Shown piece after piece: positions 1-5,430 of a stretch of 5,430 nucleotides of DNA. The position numbers and the translations under genes are program-made. This stretch comes from an uncultured Clostridia bacterium (lineage in GTDB: Bacteria > Bacillota_I > Bacilli_A > RF39 > UBA660): positions 1-5,430 of the forward strand of contig CAOJDZ010000057.1 of NCBI GenBank assembly GCA_948433815.1, in the 5' to 3' direction. Position 1 is the stretch's first letter, and each line of letters opens with the position of its first letter. Below the pieces are notes generated by a model. The model was not told where the DNA came from and ran no database searches. It saw only the letters and a list, made by a program, of their open reading frames with translations.

Positions 1-1374
1 TTTTGTTAGAATTAAAAATTCATTTACAAAGCCTATTAATCCACGAGATGGAACTACATATTCTAGTTTAGTGTTATTTTCAAACGCTTTCATGTTTATC
101 ATAGTACCATTTCTAGATGCTAAACTTTCTATAACTGAACCTACTGTATCTGTTGGTGCTTCTATCATTACTTCTTCGTATGGTTCACTTTTTACTCCAT
201 CAATATCTTTTATTATAACTTCGGGTTTTGAAACTTGTAATTCAAATCCTTCTCTTCTCATGTTTTCTATAAGAATTGATAAATGTAATTCTCCACGGCC
301 ACTTACTATCCATGATTCAGCGTCTTTTTGTTCTACTTTTAAAGAAACGTCACTTTCTAGTTCTTTCATTAAACGCTCTTCTATTTTTCTTGCGGTTAAT
401 AAGTCTCCTTCTTTTCCTGCGAATGGACTAGTGTTTACTCCAAAAGTCATTTGTAAAGTAGGTTCTTCTATTTTTAATACAGGAAGTGCTTCTTCTTTTC
501 CAACTTCACAAACTGTTTCACCTACAGAAATGTCTGGTAATCCTGATAACCCTATAATTTCTCCTACTGATGCACTTTCTATTTCTAGTCTTTTTATTCC
601 ACTAAAACCAAATAATTTTTGTACTCTAAATTGTTTAATACTACCATCTATTCTAACACAACTTACCATTTGTCCAACTTTAATTGTTCCTCTAGATATA
701 GTACCTATACCAATTCTTCCTACATAATCATTATAATCTAGTAATGCTGGCTGAAATTGTAAAGTTCCATTTTCGTCTCCTTTAGGTTCTGGTATTGTGT
801 TAATTATTGTTTCAAATATTGGCTCCATTGTATGTTTTTGTGTAGTAATATCTTCATCATAACTTGAAGTTCCATTTAAACCACTAGCGTATATAACTGG
901 AAAGTCTATTTGTTCATCTGTTGCGCCTAAATCTATAAATAATTCTAATACATCATCTATAACTTCACTTATTCTTACATTTTCTCTGTCAACTTTGTTA
1001 ATAACTACTATAGGTTTTAGGTTTGCTTCTAAAGCTTTTTTCAATACAAATCTTGTTTGAGGCATTGTTCCTTCTCTAGCATCAACTAGCAAGATAACTC
1101 CATCAACCATGTGCATTATTCTTTCTACTTCTCCACCAAAGTCAGCATGTCCTGGAGTATCTACTATATTTATTTTGTAGCCTTTGTAATTTACTCCTGT
1201 TGTTTTAGCAAGAATAGTTATTCCTCTTTCTTTTTCTATATCATTTGAGTCCATTACTCTGTCGTCATGTGTTTCATTATCTCTAAATGTTCCACTTTGT
1301 TTAAGTAGTTCATCTACTAAAGTAGTTTTTCCATGATCGACATGGGCTATGATTGCTACGTTTCTTATTTTCAT
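1..1374 (-). CDS. typA: Translational GTPase TypA/BipA (partial, C-terminus beyond window)
   Basis: This is a ribosome-associated GTPase of the EF-G/LepA superfamily. In known members it acts in the cytoplasm, helps 50S subunit assembly and supports growth under cold or other stress. The first 458 residues are visible without an in-frame stop; the family is usually about 610 residues, so roughly 150 C-terminal residues, including the TypA-specific C-terminal domain, lie off the left edge. The G motifs are complete: P-loop [10 protein letters not shown] (residues 8-17), the diagnostic stretch [16 protein letters not shown] (switch I, about 41-56), [14 protein letters not shown] (switch II), NKVDR (G4) and YASGLNG (G5). 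Domain II (about 200-290) and domain III, with [10 protein letters not shown], follow. The last visible conserved block is PSRGLIGF. The ATG at 1374 has a strong site, AAGAGGTGG, six bases upstream and its own promoter, so the gene appears to be transcribed separately from its upstream neighbours. The product call is very secure. Confidence 0.97.
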   Translation of the reverse strand, partial: MKIRNVAIIAHVDHGKTTLVDELLKQSGTFRDNETHDDRVMDSNDIEKERGITILAKTTGVNYKGYKINIVDTPGHADFGGEVERIMHMVDGVILLVDAREGTMPQTRFVLKKALEANLKPIVVINKVDRENVRISEVIDDVLELFIDLGATDEQIDFPVIYASGLNGTSSYDEDITTQKHTMEPIFETIINTIPEPKGDENGTLQFQPALLDYNDYVGRIGIGTISRGTIKVGQMVSCVRIDGSIKQFRVQKLFGFSGIKRLEIESASVGEIIGLSGLPDISVGETVCEVGKEEALPVLKIEEPTLQMTFGVNTSPFAGKEGDLLTARKIEERLMKELESDVSLKVEQKDAESWIVSGRGELHLSILIENMRREGFELQVSKPEVIIKDIDGVKSEPYEEVMIEAPTDTVGSVIESLASRNGTMINMKAFENNTKLEYVVPSRGLIGFVNEFLILTK

Positions 1375-1380
1375 TTTGTT

Positions 1381-1389
1381 CCACCTCTT
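1381..1389 (-). promoter_or_regulatory. Ribosome binding site of typA
   Basis: On the minus strand the sequence AAGAGGTGG lies six bases before the ATG at 1374. It fixes the typA start, which also places the P-loop at its usual position near residue 8. Confidence 0.85.
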
Positions 1390-1403
1390 TTAAAACCTAA
1401 AGT

Positions 1404-1433
1404 ATTATACCATTTATAAACATATGTTGTAAA
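1404..1433 (-). promoter_or_regulatory. Sigma-70/SigA-type promoter of typA with extended -10
   Basis: On the minus strand, TTTACA (1433-1428, five of six matches to TTGACA) is followed after 18 bases by a perfect TATAAT (1409-1404). The -10 is preceded by TGG, giving the extended form TGnTATAAT. Transcription would start near 1397, leaving a leader of about 20 bases with the ribosome binding site. The -35 box begins one base after the T run of the preceding terminator, so the intergenic space is very compact. This is a sequence match only, but an unusually good one. Confidence 0.8.
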
Positions 1434-1434
1434 G

Positions 1435-1458
1435 AAAAAATGTAACTTTTGTGTTACA
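1435..1458 (-). terminator. Short intrinsic terminator after the ORF6N gene
   Basis: On the minus strand TGTAAC (1458-1453), a six-base loop ACAAAA and GTTACA (1446-1441) form a perfect 6-bp hairpin followed by TTTTTT (1440-1435). The stem contains the stop codon (1456-1454) of the frameshifted ORF6N C-terminus, which supports it as the original end of that gene. The stem has only two G-C pairs, so it would be weak, and some read-through into typA is plausible. Confidence 0.55.
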
Positions 1459-1648
1459 AGTTGTACATAATACTTTCTATTTTCTTTAATAAGAGATCAA
1501 TTATTTCTAATTCTTTTAGTTCATTTATTCCAAATATTTTTGTTCCTACGTAGTTTAGACTTGAATCACAGTGATAAACTACTTTTTTATCTATTATAAT
1601 GTATCTATCATGGAATATATTATTATAGACTACTTTAAGGTTTTTATT
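1454..1648 (-). pseudogene. C-terminal remnant of the ORF6N protein with HKD/PLD-like motif, out of frame
   Basis: Reading the minus strand one base forward (+1) of the main ORF6N frame gives 64 uninterrupted residues, beginning NKNLKVVYNN and ending IESIMYNL before a TAA at 1456-1454. It has no start codon or ribosome binding site of its own, so it would not be made independently. It contains FHDRYIIID, an H-x-R-x4-D version of the phospholipase D-type HxKx4D motif (His codon 1612-1610), followed by VVYHCDSSLNYVGTK. From memory of ORF6N proteins in related bacteria, an arrangement of this kind follows a segment like IIIDSYAD, which here ends the upstream frame. About 20-28 residues normally joining the two appear to be absent, so a small deletion that also changed the frame explains both facts. 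A sequencing error alone would not explain the missing residues. Confidence 0.7.
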
Positions 1649-2294
1649 TTGCTTTTATATTTGTTAACATGTTTAATAAGTTTATGTCAGCATAAGAATC
1701 TATTATAATTAATTCTTTTTTTGCTTGTGACATGATACTAATAATTTTAGAATAAGCATCAAATATTTGTCCATCAAAATAAATCATTTCGTTTTTTATT
1801 TCTGTTTCAAATTTAGAAAATAATTTATTTATTTCTATATCATGCTTGAGTAATTTTTCTTTATTATCATCTACTTGATTTCTTATGTTTATTAAGTTAT
1901 CTAGCAAATATTCATTTTCTTTTATGAAATGTCTCATACTTACAAAAGCATCAATAATTGCAATGTTTATTTCTTCAGCTACCTCTGTTTTTATTACAGT
2001 GGCAAGCATTGATACACCTTGTTCCGCGAAGGCATAAGGGAGTTTTCTTATACCACCATAAGTATTCCAATTTGAAGTTTCATTTTGAAACCTTGAATTA
2101 TCATACTCTTCTTTTGTTAACTGAAACATGCATCTTTCTGGAAATCTATTAGGATGTCTTTTTACAGTTAGGTTAATAGATTTTGTTCCATTTTTACAAC
2201 CATATAATATGGCTAAATCCTTATCTAGGATAACATGTTTTCTTCTTATTTCGTGTATTAGTCCTTTTATATTATTATTTTTTAAATATTCCAT
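1644..2294 (-). CDS. ORF6N domain-containing protein (C-terminally truncated by frameshift)
   Basis: The 216-residue product begins with an ORF6N domain (about residues 10-115), a KilA-N-related domain found in phage antirepressor-like and accessory proteins and thought to bind DNA. Family signatures visible are VILDKDLAILYGCKNGTK, RFPERCMFQLTKEEY, LPYAFAEQGVSMLATV and DAFVSMRHFI. A charged, probably coiled-coil linker follows (about 120-165), then the start of a C-terminal domain with YFDGQIFDAYSKI and KKELIIIDSYAD. The frame ends at 1646-1644 just where that domain should continue; the rest lies in the +1 frame down to 1454. The ATG at 2294 has AAAGGAAG five bases upstream. The gene stands alone between the exchanger's terminator and the typA promoter. 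Its cellular role is not known. The truncated product could still bind DNA, but its HKD-like half would be lost. Family call secure; whether it is functional is doubtful. Confidence 0.85.
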   Translation of the reverse strand: MEYLKNNNIKGLIHEIRRKHVILDKDLAILYGCKNGTKSINLTVKRHPNRFPERCMFQLTKEEYDNSRFQNETSNWNTYGGIRKLPYAFAEQGVSMLATVIKTEVAEEINIAIIDAFVSMRHFIKENEYLLDNLINIRNQVDDNKEKLLKHDIEINKLFSKFETEIKNEMIYFDGQIFDAYSKIISIMSQAKKELIIIDSYADINLLNMLTNIKAK

Positions 2295-2299
2295 AAGCG

Positions 2300-2307
2300 C
2301 TTCCTTT
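2300..2307 (-). promoter_or_regulatory. Ribosome binding site of the ORF6N gene
   Basis: AAAGGAAG on the minus strand, five bases before the ATG at 2294, close to the AAGGAGG consensus. It indicates that the N-terminal part can still be translated. Confidence 0.7.
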
Positions 2308-2393
2308 CTTAAATAGAGATAAATATTTTTATACCCCTATACTACTATATACGACACAAAGTATTGAAAACGCCTTTTATTTTTTTAATTTTT

Positions 2394-2418
2394 AAAAAAA
2401 ACTGCATGGTTTACAGTT
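2394..2418 (-). terminator. Intrinsic terminator of the ATPase-exchanger operon
   Basis: On the minus strand AACTGTA (2418-2412), the five-base loop AACCA and TGCAGTT (2406-2400) form a 7-bp stem with one G-U pair, followed by TTTTTT (2399-2394). It begins two bases after the exchanger stop codon (2423-2421). The position and T tail make this a typical Rho-independent terminator, of modest stem strength. Confidence 0.75.
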
Positions 2419-2420
2419 CT

Positions 2421-3374
2421 TTAAATGAATATTACATAACTATAGTAAAGTATAAACACAAGTACCATTAACATTCCTTCTCTTCTAGAAAGTTCTCTTC
2501 CACTTTTTCCAAATATATAAAATATAAGTGCTGAGACTAGAACTATAGTTGTATCTACTATATTAAATGAGCCTGATGAGACTCCTCCATATATAGCTAT
2601 TGGTAAACCTAAAACTATACATATATTAAATATATTAGTTCCAATTATATTACCTACTGCCATGTCAAATTCACCTTTTCTAGCTGACTCGATTGTCATT
2701 ATAAGTTCTGGTAAAGATGTACCTATAACTATTACTGTCATTGCGATAACTTTTTGACTTATTCCTATTTGTTCTGCGAGTAATACTGCATTATCTACTA
2801 CTATATCACTAGCTACTACTATAGCAAGTAAGCTTAAAACTATTAAAATAATAGATTTTTTTAAAGAGTATTTAGCTTTTGATTTTTCATCATTTTTGTT
2901 TTTTCTTACTACAATAAATATATAAAGCAAAAATAATAGAAAGCAACAAAGAAGAACTATTGCATCTTGTCTAGATAAACCATTAGTTGCTCCTTTTCTA
3001 AATATTGAGTCGCTTATTAGAAAGAAAAATGTTGTAGTTATTAAAGCAAGTATTGGTAGTTCTTTTTTGCTTGTTCTTTCTTTTACTTTTATCGGTTTAA
3101 CTATTGCGGCAAGACCTACTATGAGAAGTATATTTACTATAGAACTTCCTATAACATTAGCGATTGTCATATCGACGTTGCCAGTTCTAATACTGTTAAA
3201 TGAAATAGCCAATTCGGGAGCACATGTTCCAAAGGATGCGATAGTTAAAGCTATAAGTATTTTAGGTACTTTTAATTTAATTGAAAGAGAACTAGCTGCA
3301 TCTACAAATAAATCTGAATATACTACTAAAACTAATAATCCAATTGCGAGTAATATTAAGCAAGTTAATATCAC
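2421..3374 (-). CDS. CaCA-family cation exchanger (Ca2+/Na+ antiporter type)
   Basis: This 317-residue inner-membrane protein is complete and of normal length for bacterial members of the Ca2+/cation antiporter superfamily (YrbG/NCX_Mj-like), which exchange Ca2+ for Na+ or H+. It has two homologous halves of about five membrane helices each, joined by a lysine-rich cytoplasmic loop (about 157-173). The alpha-1 repeat reads FGTCAPELAIS (48-58) with ANVIGSSIVN (72-81); the alpha-2 repeat reads IGTSLPELIM (217-226) with GNIIGTNIFN (241-250). The ion-binding acidic residues are Glu54 and Glu223, supported by Thr50, Thr219, Ser220, Asn81 and Asn250. The position that is Ser in most alpha-1 motifs is Cys51. 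Translation starts at GTG (3374-3372), preceded six bases upstream by AGAGGTGA, which lies within the end of the ATPase gene; the GTGA shares the ATPase TGA stop. Transport of Ca2+ is inferred from the family and the ATPase neighbour; the counter-ion cannot be told from the sequence. Confidence 0.93.
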   Translation of the reverse strand: MILTCLILLAIGLLVLVVYSDLFVDAASSLSIKLKVPKILIALTIASFGTCAPELAISFNSIRTGNVDMTIANVIGSSIVNILLIVGLAAIVKPIKVKERTSKKELPILALITTTFFFLISDSIFRKGATNGLSRQDAIVLLCCFLLFLLYIFIVVRKNKNDEKSKAKYSLKKSIILIVLSLLAIVVASDIVVDNAVLLAEQIGISQKVIAMTVIVIGTSLPELIMTIESARKGEFDMAVGNIIGTNIFNICIVLGLPIAIYGGVSSGSFNIVDTTIVLVSALIFYIFGKSGRELSRREGMLMVLVFILYYSYVIFI

Positions 3375-5430
3375 AATATTTCACCTCTATATGTCTTGTC
3401 TTTAAGTCTTTCAAAGTATTTAAATATTTCTGATACTATTGTTATTGGAGTTGCTAAAAGAAATAGGATTAATACATGATTTATAGGCAGAGTAGTTGTA
3501 TCTAATACACTTGATAAAATACTATTTTCTACTACTATAAATTGTATTAATAATACAGTTGCTATTGAATATAAAAGCATTTTATTTTCTTTTATTGGCT
3601 TTTGTAATACTGAAAGTTTTTCGCTTCTACAGTTAAAACAGTGTAAGTTTTGAATAAATACCATAAGTAGTAATATGTAACTTCTAGCATGGGCTATGTC
3701 TAAATGTTTTACATCTATTAAATAAATCCAAAGGCCAAATACTATTATTCCCATTATAAGGCCTATTAAGATTATTTCATTTATTAATAATCTATCAAAT
3801 AAACTTTCATTTGGATTTCTAGGTTTTACTTTCATTACATTTTTTTCGCCTGATTCAAAGGCAAGGGCTACATCTTGAATTCCATCTGTGACTAAGTTTA
3901 GCCATAATAGTTGAATTGCAGTTAATGGGATTTCATAATCTAACCAAATAGAAAGCACAAAAAACAATACTTCACAAACTGCACAAGAAAGCAGCATATA
4001 AGTCACTTTTCTTACATTATTATAAGCATTTCTACCTTCTTCTACTCCAGATACAATAGATGAGAATTTGTCATCAGTAATAATTAATGCGCCTGTTTCT
4101 TTAGCGACATCAGTTCCACTTCCCATAGCTATACCAACATTAGCGGCTTTTAGGGCAGGAGCGTCATTTACACCATCACCTGTTACTGCGACGAATTCAC
4201 CTAATCTTTTAAATGATTCTACTATTTGTAATTTCTGGATGGGGGTTACTCTTGAAAAAACTTTTTTAGTACTAATAAATTCATCAAATGATTTTTCACC
4301 TTTAATGTATTCTTTTTCTAAAGTATCACCAGTAACTACTTCTATTTCATTTGTTACAATATTTAATTCTTTTGCAATTGTAAAAGCGGTTAATGGATGA
4401 TCTCCTGTTATCATTATGGTTTTTATTCCTGCTTCTTTACATTTATTTATTGATTCTTTTGCGTCACTTCTTATAGGATCTATAAATGCTACTAAGCCTA
4501 AAAAACATAAATTTGGTATATCTGATTCTTTATAATTTTCTTTTTCTTTAAATTTGTTAACTTTTCCTGTGGCGAAGGCTAGAACTCTGTAACCTTCACT
4601 CGCTAGTGTTTCATTTTGTTTTCTTATTAATTTAGTATCTATTTCTACTTCTTTATTTTTTATTAACATTGTTTTTGAAAATTTTAATATTTTTTCTAAA
4701 GTTCCTTTTACTGATATAAATACTTCATCATTCTTTTCATAGAAAGAAGCAGAGTATCCCGCGTCTGATTCATATGGTATTCTTCCAACTACTTTGTTTT
4801 TTAAATCTGTTACATCAAGATTATGTTTGTAACCTAATGATAGAAGGGCTACATCCATAGAATCTCCATAATTTATCCATTCTTTTTTTACTTTTTCTAA
4901 ATGTGCTTCATTATTGTAGATACCTTCTTCTATGATTAAATTTATATATTCTGTTTTCGCGTTATCTAAAGGTGTTATTTTTCCGTCGCCATTATATCCT
5001 CTGCCACTTATTTCATATTTATCATTATTAGGTAATACTATTTTTTTTACAGTTTGCTCATTTAAAGTTAGGGTTCCTGTTTTATCACTTGCGATTACTG
5101 TTGCACTTCCTAATGCTTCAACTGAATTAAGTTTTTTTACTAATACATTTTTCTTTGACATTTTATTAGAGGCAATTGATAATGACATAGTTAAAACTAC
5201 AGGCAAACCTTCAGGTATAGCGGATACTGATAGTGCGATTACTAGAAAAAATATTTCTTTTGGAGCATAACCTTTGTAGTAAAGAATAAATGCAATGATA
5301 ACAGCAAGTATTGCAATCATTATACTTAGTTCTTTTGTGAATTTTTTCATTCTTATACCAAGTGGAGTTTCAGCATCTTCTTGATATAAAACGTAATCAG
5401 CAATTTTACCTATTTCTGTATTAACTCCTG
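3371..5430 (-). CDS. P2-type cation-transporting ATPase, probably Ca2+ (partial, N-terminus beyond window)
   Basis: Membrane pump that couples ATP hydrolysis to cation export through an aspartyl-phosphate intermediate. The visible 685 residues are open to the right edge; P2 pumps are usually near 880-900, so M1, M2 and most of the actuator domain are missing. The Met codon at 5350 is not the start, because the frame continues upstream with the conserved GVNTEIGKIA and ETPLGIRM. Counting from that Met: M4 with PEGLP (46-50); phosphorylation site SDKTGTLT (Asp89, codon 5086-5084); nucleotide domain with GDSMDVALL (162-170) and KGTLE (215-219, usually KGAPE); DPIR (291-294); ITGD (314-317); TGDGVNDAPALK (390-401); M5 with Glu460; M6 with NLVTDG (485-490); and M7-M10, including QNLHCFNCRSE (567-577). 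The PEGL/NLVTD pair matches the SERCA-like Ca2+ site II, but two other SERCA ligands are changed. The gene ends in TGA overlapping the exchanger's GTG. Ca2+ is the likeliest substrate; Mn2+, Na+ or another cation cannot be excluded. Confidence 0.93.
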   Translation of the reverse strand, partial: GVNTEIGKIADYVLYQEDAETPLGIRMKKFTKELSIMIAILAVIIAFILYYKGYAPKEIFFLVIALSVSAIPEGLPVVLTMSLSIASNKMSKKNVLVKKLNSVEALGSATVIASDKTGTLTLNEQTVKKIVLPNNDKYEISGRGYNGDGKITPLDNAKTEYINLIIEEGIYNNEAHLEKVKKEWINYGDSMDVALLSLGYKHNLDVTDLKNKVVGRIPYESDAGYSASFYEKNDEVFISVKGTLEKILKFSKTMLIKNKEVEIDTKLIRKQNETLASEGYRVLAFATGKVNKFKEKENYKESDIPNLCFLGLVAFIDPIRSDAKESINKCKEAGIKTIMITGDHPLTAFTIAKELNIVTNEIEVVTGDTLEKEYIKGEKSFDEFISTKKVFSRVTPIQKLQIVESFKRLGEFVAVTGDGVNDAPALKAANVGIAMGSGTDVAKETGALIITDDKFSSIVSGVEEGRNAYNNVRKVTYMLLSCAVCEVLFFVLSIWLDYEIPLTAIQLLWLNLVTDGIQDVALAFESGEKNVMKVKPRNPNESLFDRLLINEIILIGLIMGIIVFGLWIYLIDVKHLDIAHARSYILLLMVFIQNLHCFNCRSEKLSVLQKPIKENKMLLYSIATVLLIQFIVVENSILSSVLDTTTLPINHVLILFLLATPITIVSEIFKYFERLKDKTYRGEIL
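3381..3388 (-). promoter_or_regulatory. Ribosome binding site of the exchanger, inside the ATPase gene
   Basis: AGAGGTGA on the minus strand lies six bases before the GTG at 3374 and encodes the Arg-Gly-Glu near the C-terminus of the ATPase. It decides the GTG start, since no nearby ATG in that frame is better placed, and supports translational coupling across the 4-base overlap. Confidence 0.8.

Noticed and set aside
71..727. A 218-codon open frame on the plus strand
   Set aside because: It is antisense to typA, whose minus-strand translation is conserved along the whole stretch; the plus-strand product is Ser/Thr/Pro-rich shadow sequence without recognisable motifs.
1644..1655. Programmed ribosomal frameshifting in the A-rich stretch at the end of the ORF6N frame
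   Set aside because: The shift needed is +1, no classical A AAA AAG slip site or stimulatory element is evident, and residues expected at the junction seem to be missing, so a deletion is simpler.
2328..2370. A sigma-70 promoter for the ORF6N gene (TATAAA at 2333-2328 or TATATA near 2351)
   Set aside because: No -35 box lies at 16-18 bases from any of the candidate -10 boxes (for example TTGTGT is 20 bases from TATAAA), so the choice would be arbitrary in this AT-rich stretch.
2376..2400. A/T-rich inverted stretch as a plus-strand terminator
   Set aside because: There is no plus-strand gene to terminate and the pairing is only A-T; it is better explained as the T tail of the minus-strand terminator plus AT-rich spacer.
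3371..3373. Possible Mycoplasma-type code with TGA as tryptophan, suggested by the AT richness
   Set aside because: TGA ends the ATPase gene exactly at the exchanger start, and TGG is used for Trp in the proteins here, so the standard bacterial code fits.
5348..5350. Met codon at 5350 as the start of the ATPase
   Set aside because: The same frame continues to the window edge with conserved P-type ATPase sequence (GVNTEIGKIA), and starting here would remove the actuator domain.

Overview
All coding sequence in this 5430-base window lies on the minus strand, so transcription runs from high to low coordinates. The DNA is strongly AT-rich with A/T-ending codons, Shine-Dalgarno sites of the AGAGGTG/AAGGAAG type, short intrinsic terminators with T tails, and TGA used as a stop (end of the ATPase gene). 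This fits a low-GC Bacillota (Clostridia- or Bacilli-like, possibly gut-associated) that uses genetic code 11. The window alone does not identify the species.

Layout in the order of transcription. (1) From 5430 to 3371: the C-terminal three quarters of a P2-type cation-transporting ATPase, probably a Ca2+ pump; its N-terminus lies beyond the right edge. (2) From 3374 to 2421: a complete CaCA-family cation exchanger (Ca2+/Na+ or Ca2+/H+ antiporter type). It starts with GTG and overlaps the ATPase stop by 4 bases, so the two form one translationally coupled unit, closed by an intrinsic terminator two bases after the exchanger stop. (3) From 2294 to 1454: an ORF6N-domain gene. Its N-terminal 216 codons are intact, but the reading frame breaks near 1644-1648, and the rest of its C-terminal HKD/PLD-like domain continues in the +1 frame to 1454. 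About 20-odd residues expected at the junction appear to be missing, so this looks like a decayed gene. (4) From 1374 to the left edge: the first 458 codons of the translational GTPase TypA/BipA, with its own strong extended -10 promoter and ribosome binding site.

How the genes relate. The ATPase and exchanger pair an ATP-driven and an ion-gradient-driven transporter, most simply read as a cation (Ca2+) extrusion module. TypA is a housekeeping ribosome-associated GTPase in a separate transcription unit. The ORF6N gene is accessory (phage or mobile-element related) and sits between the two units. I found no convincing evidence of an undescribed system. The observations most worth checking are the ORF6N frame break with a retained HKD motif, the coupled Ca2+ pump/exchanger pair, and the altered ion-site residues in the ATPase.
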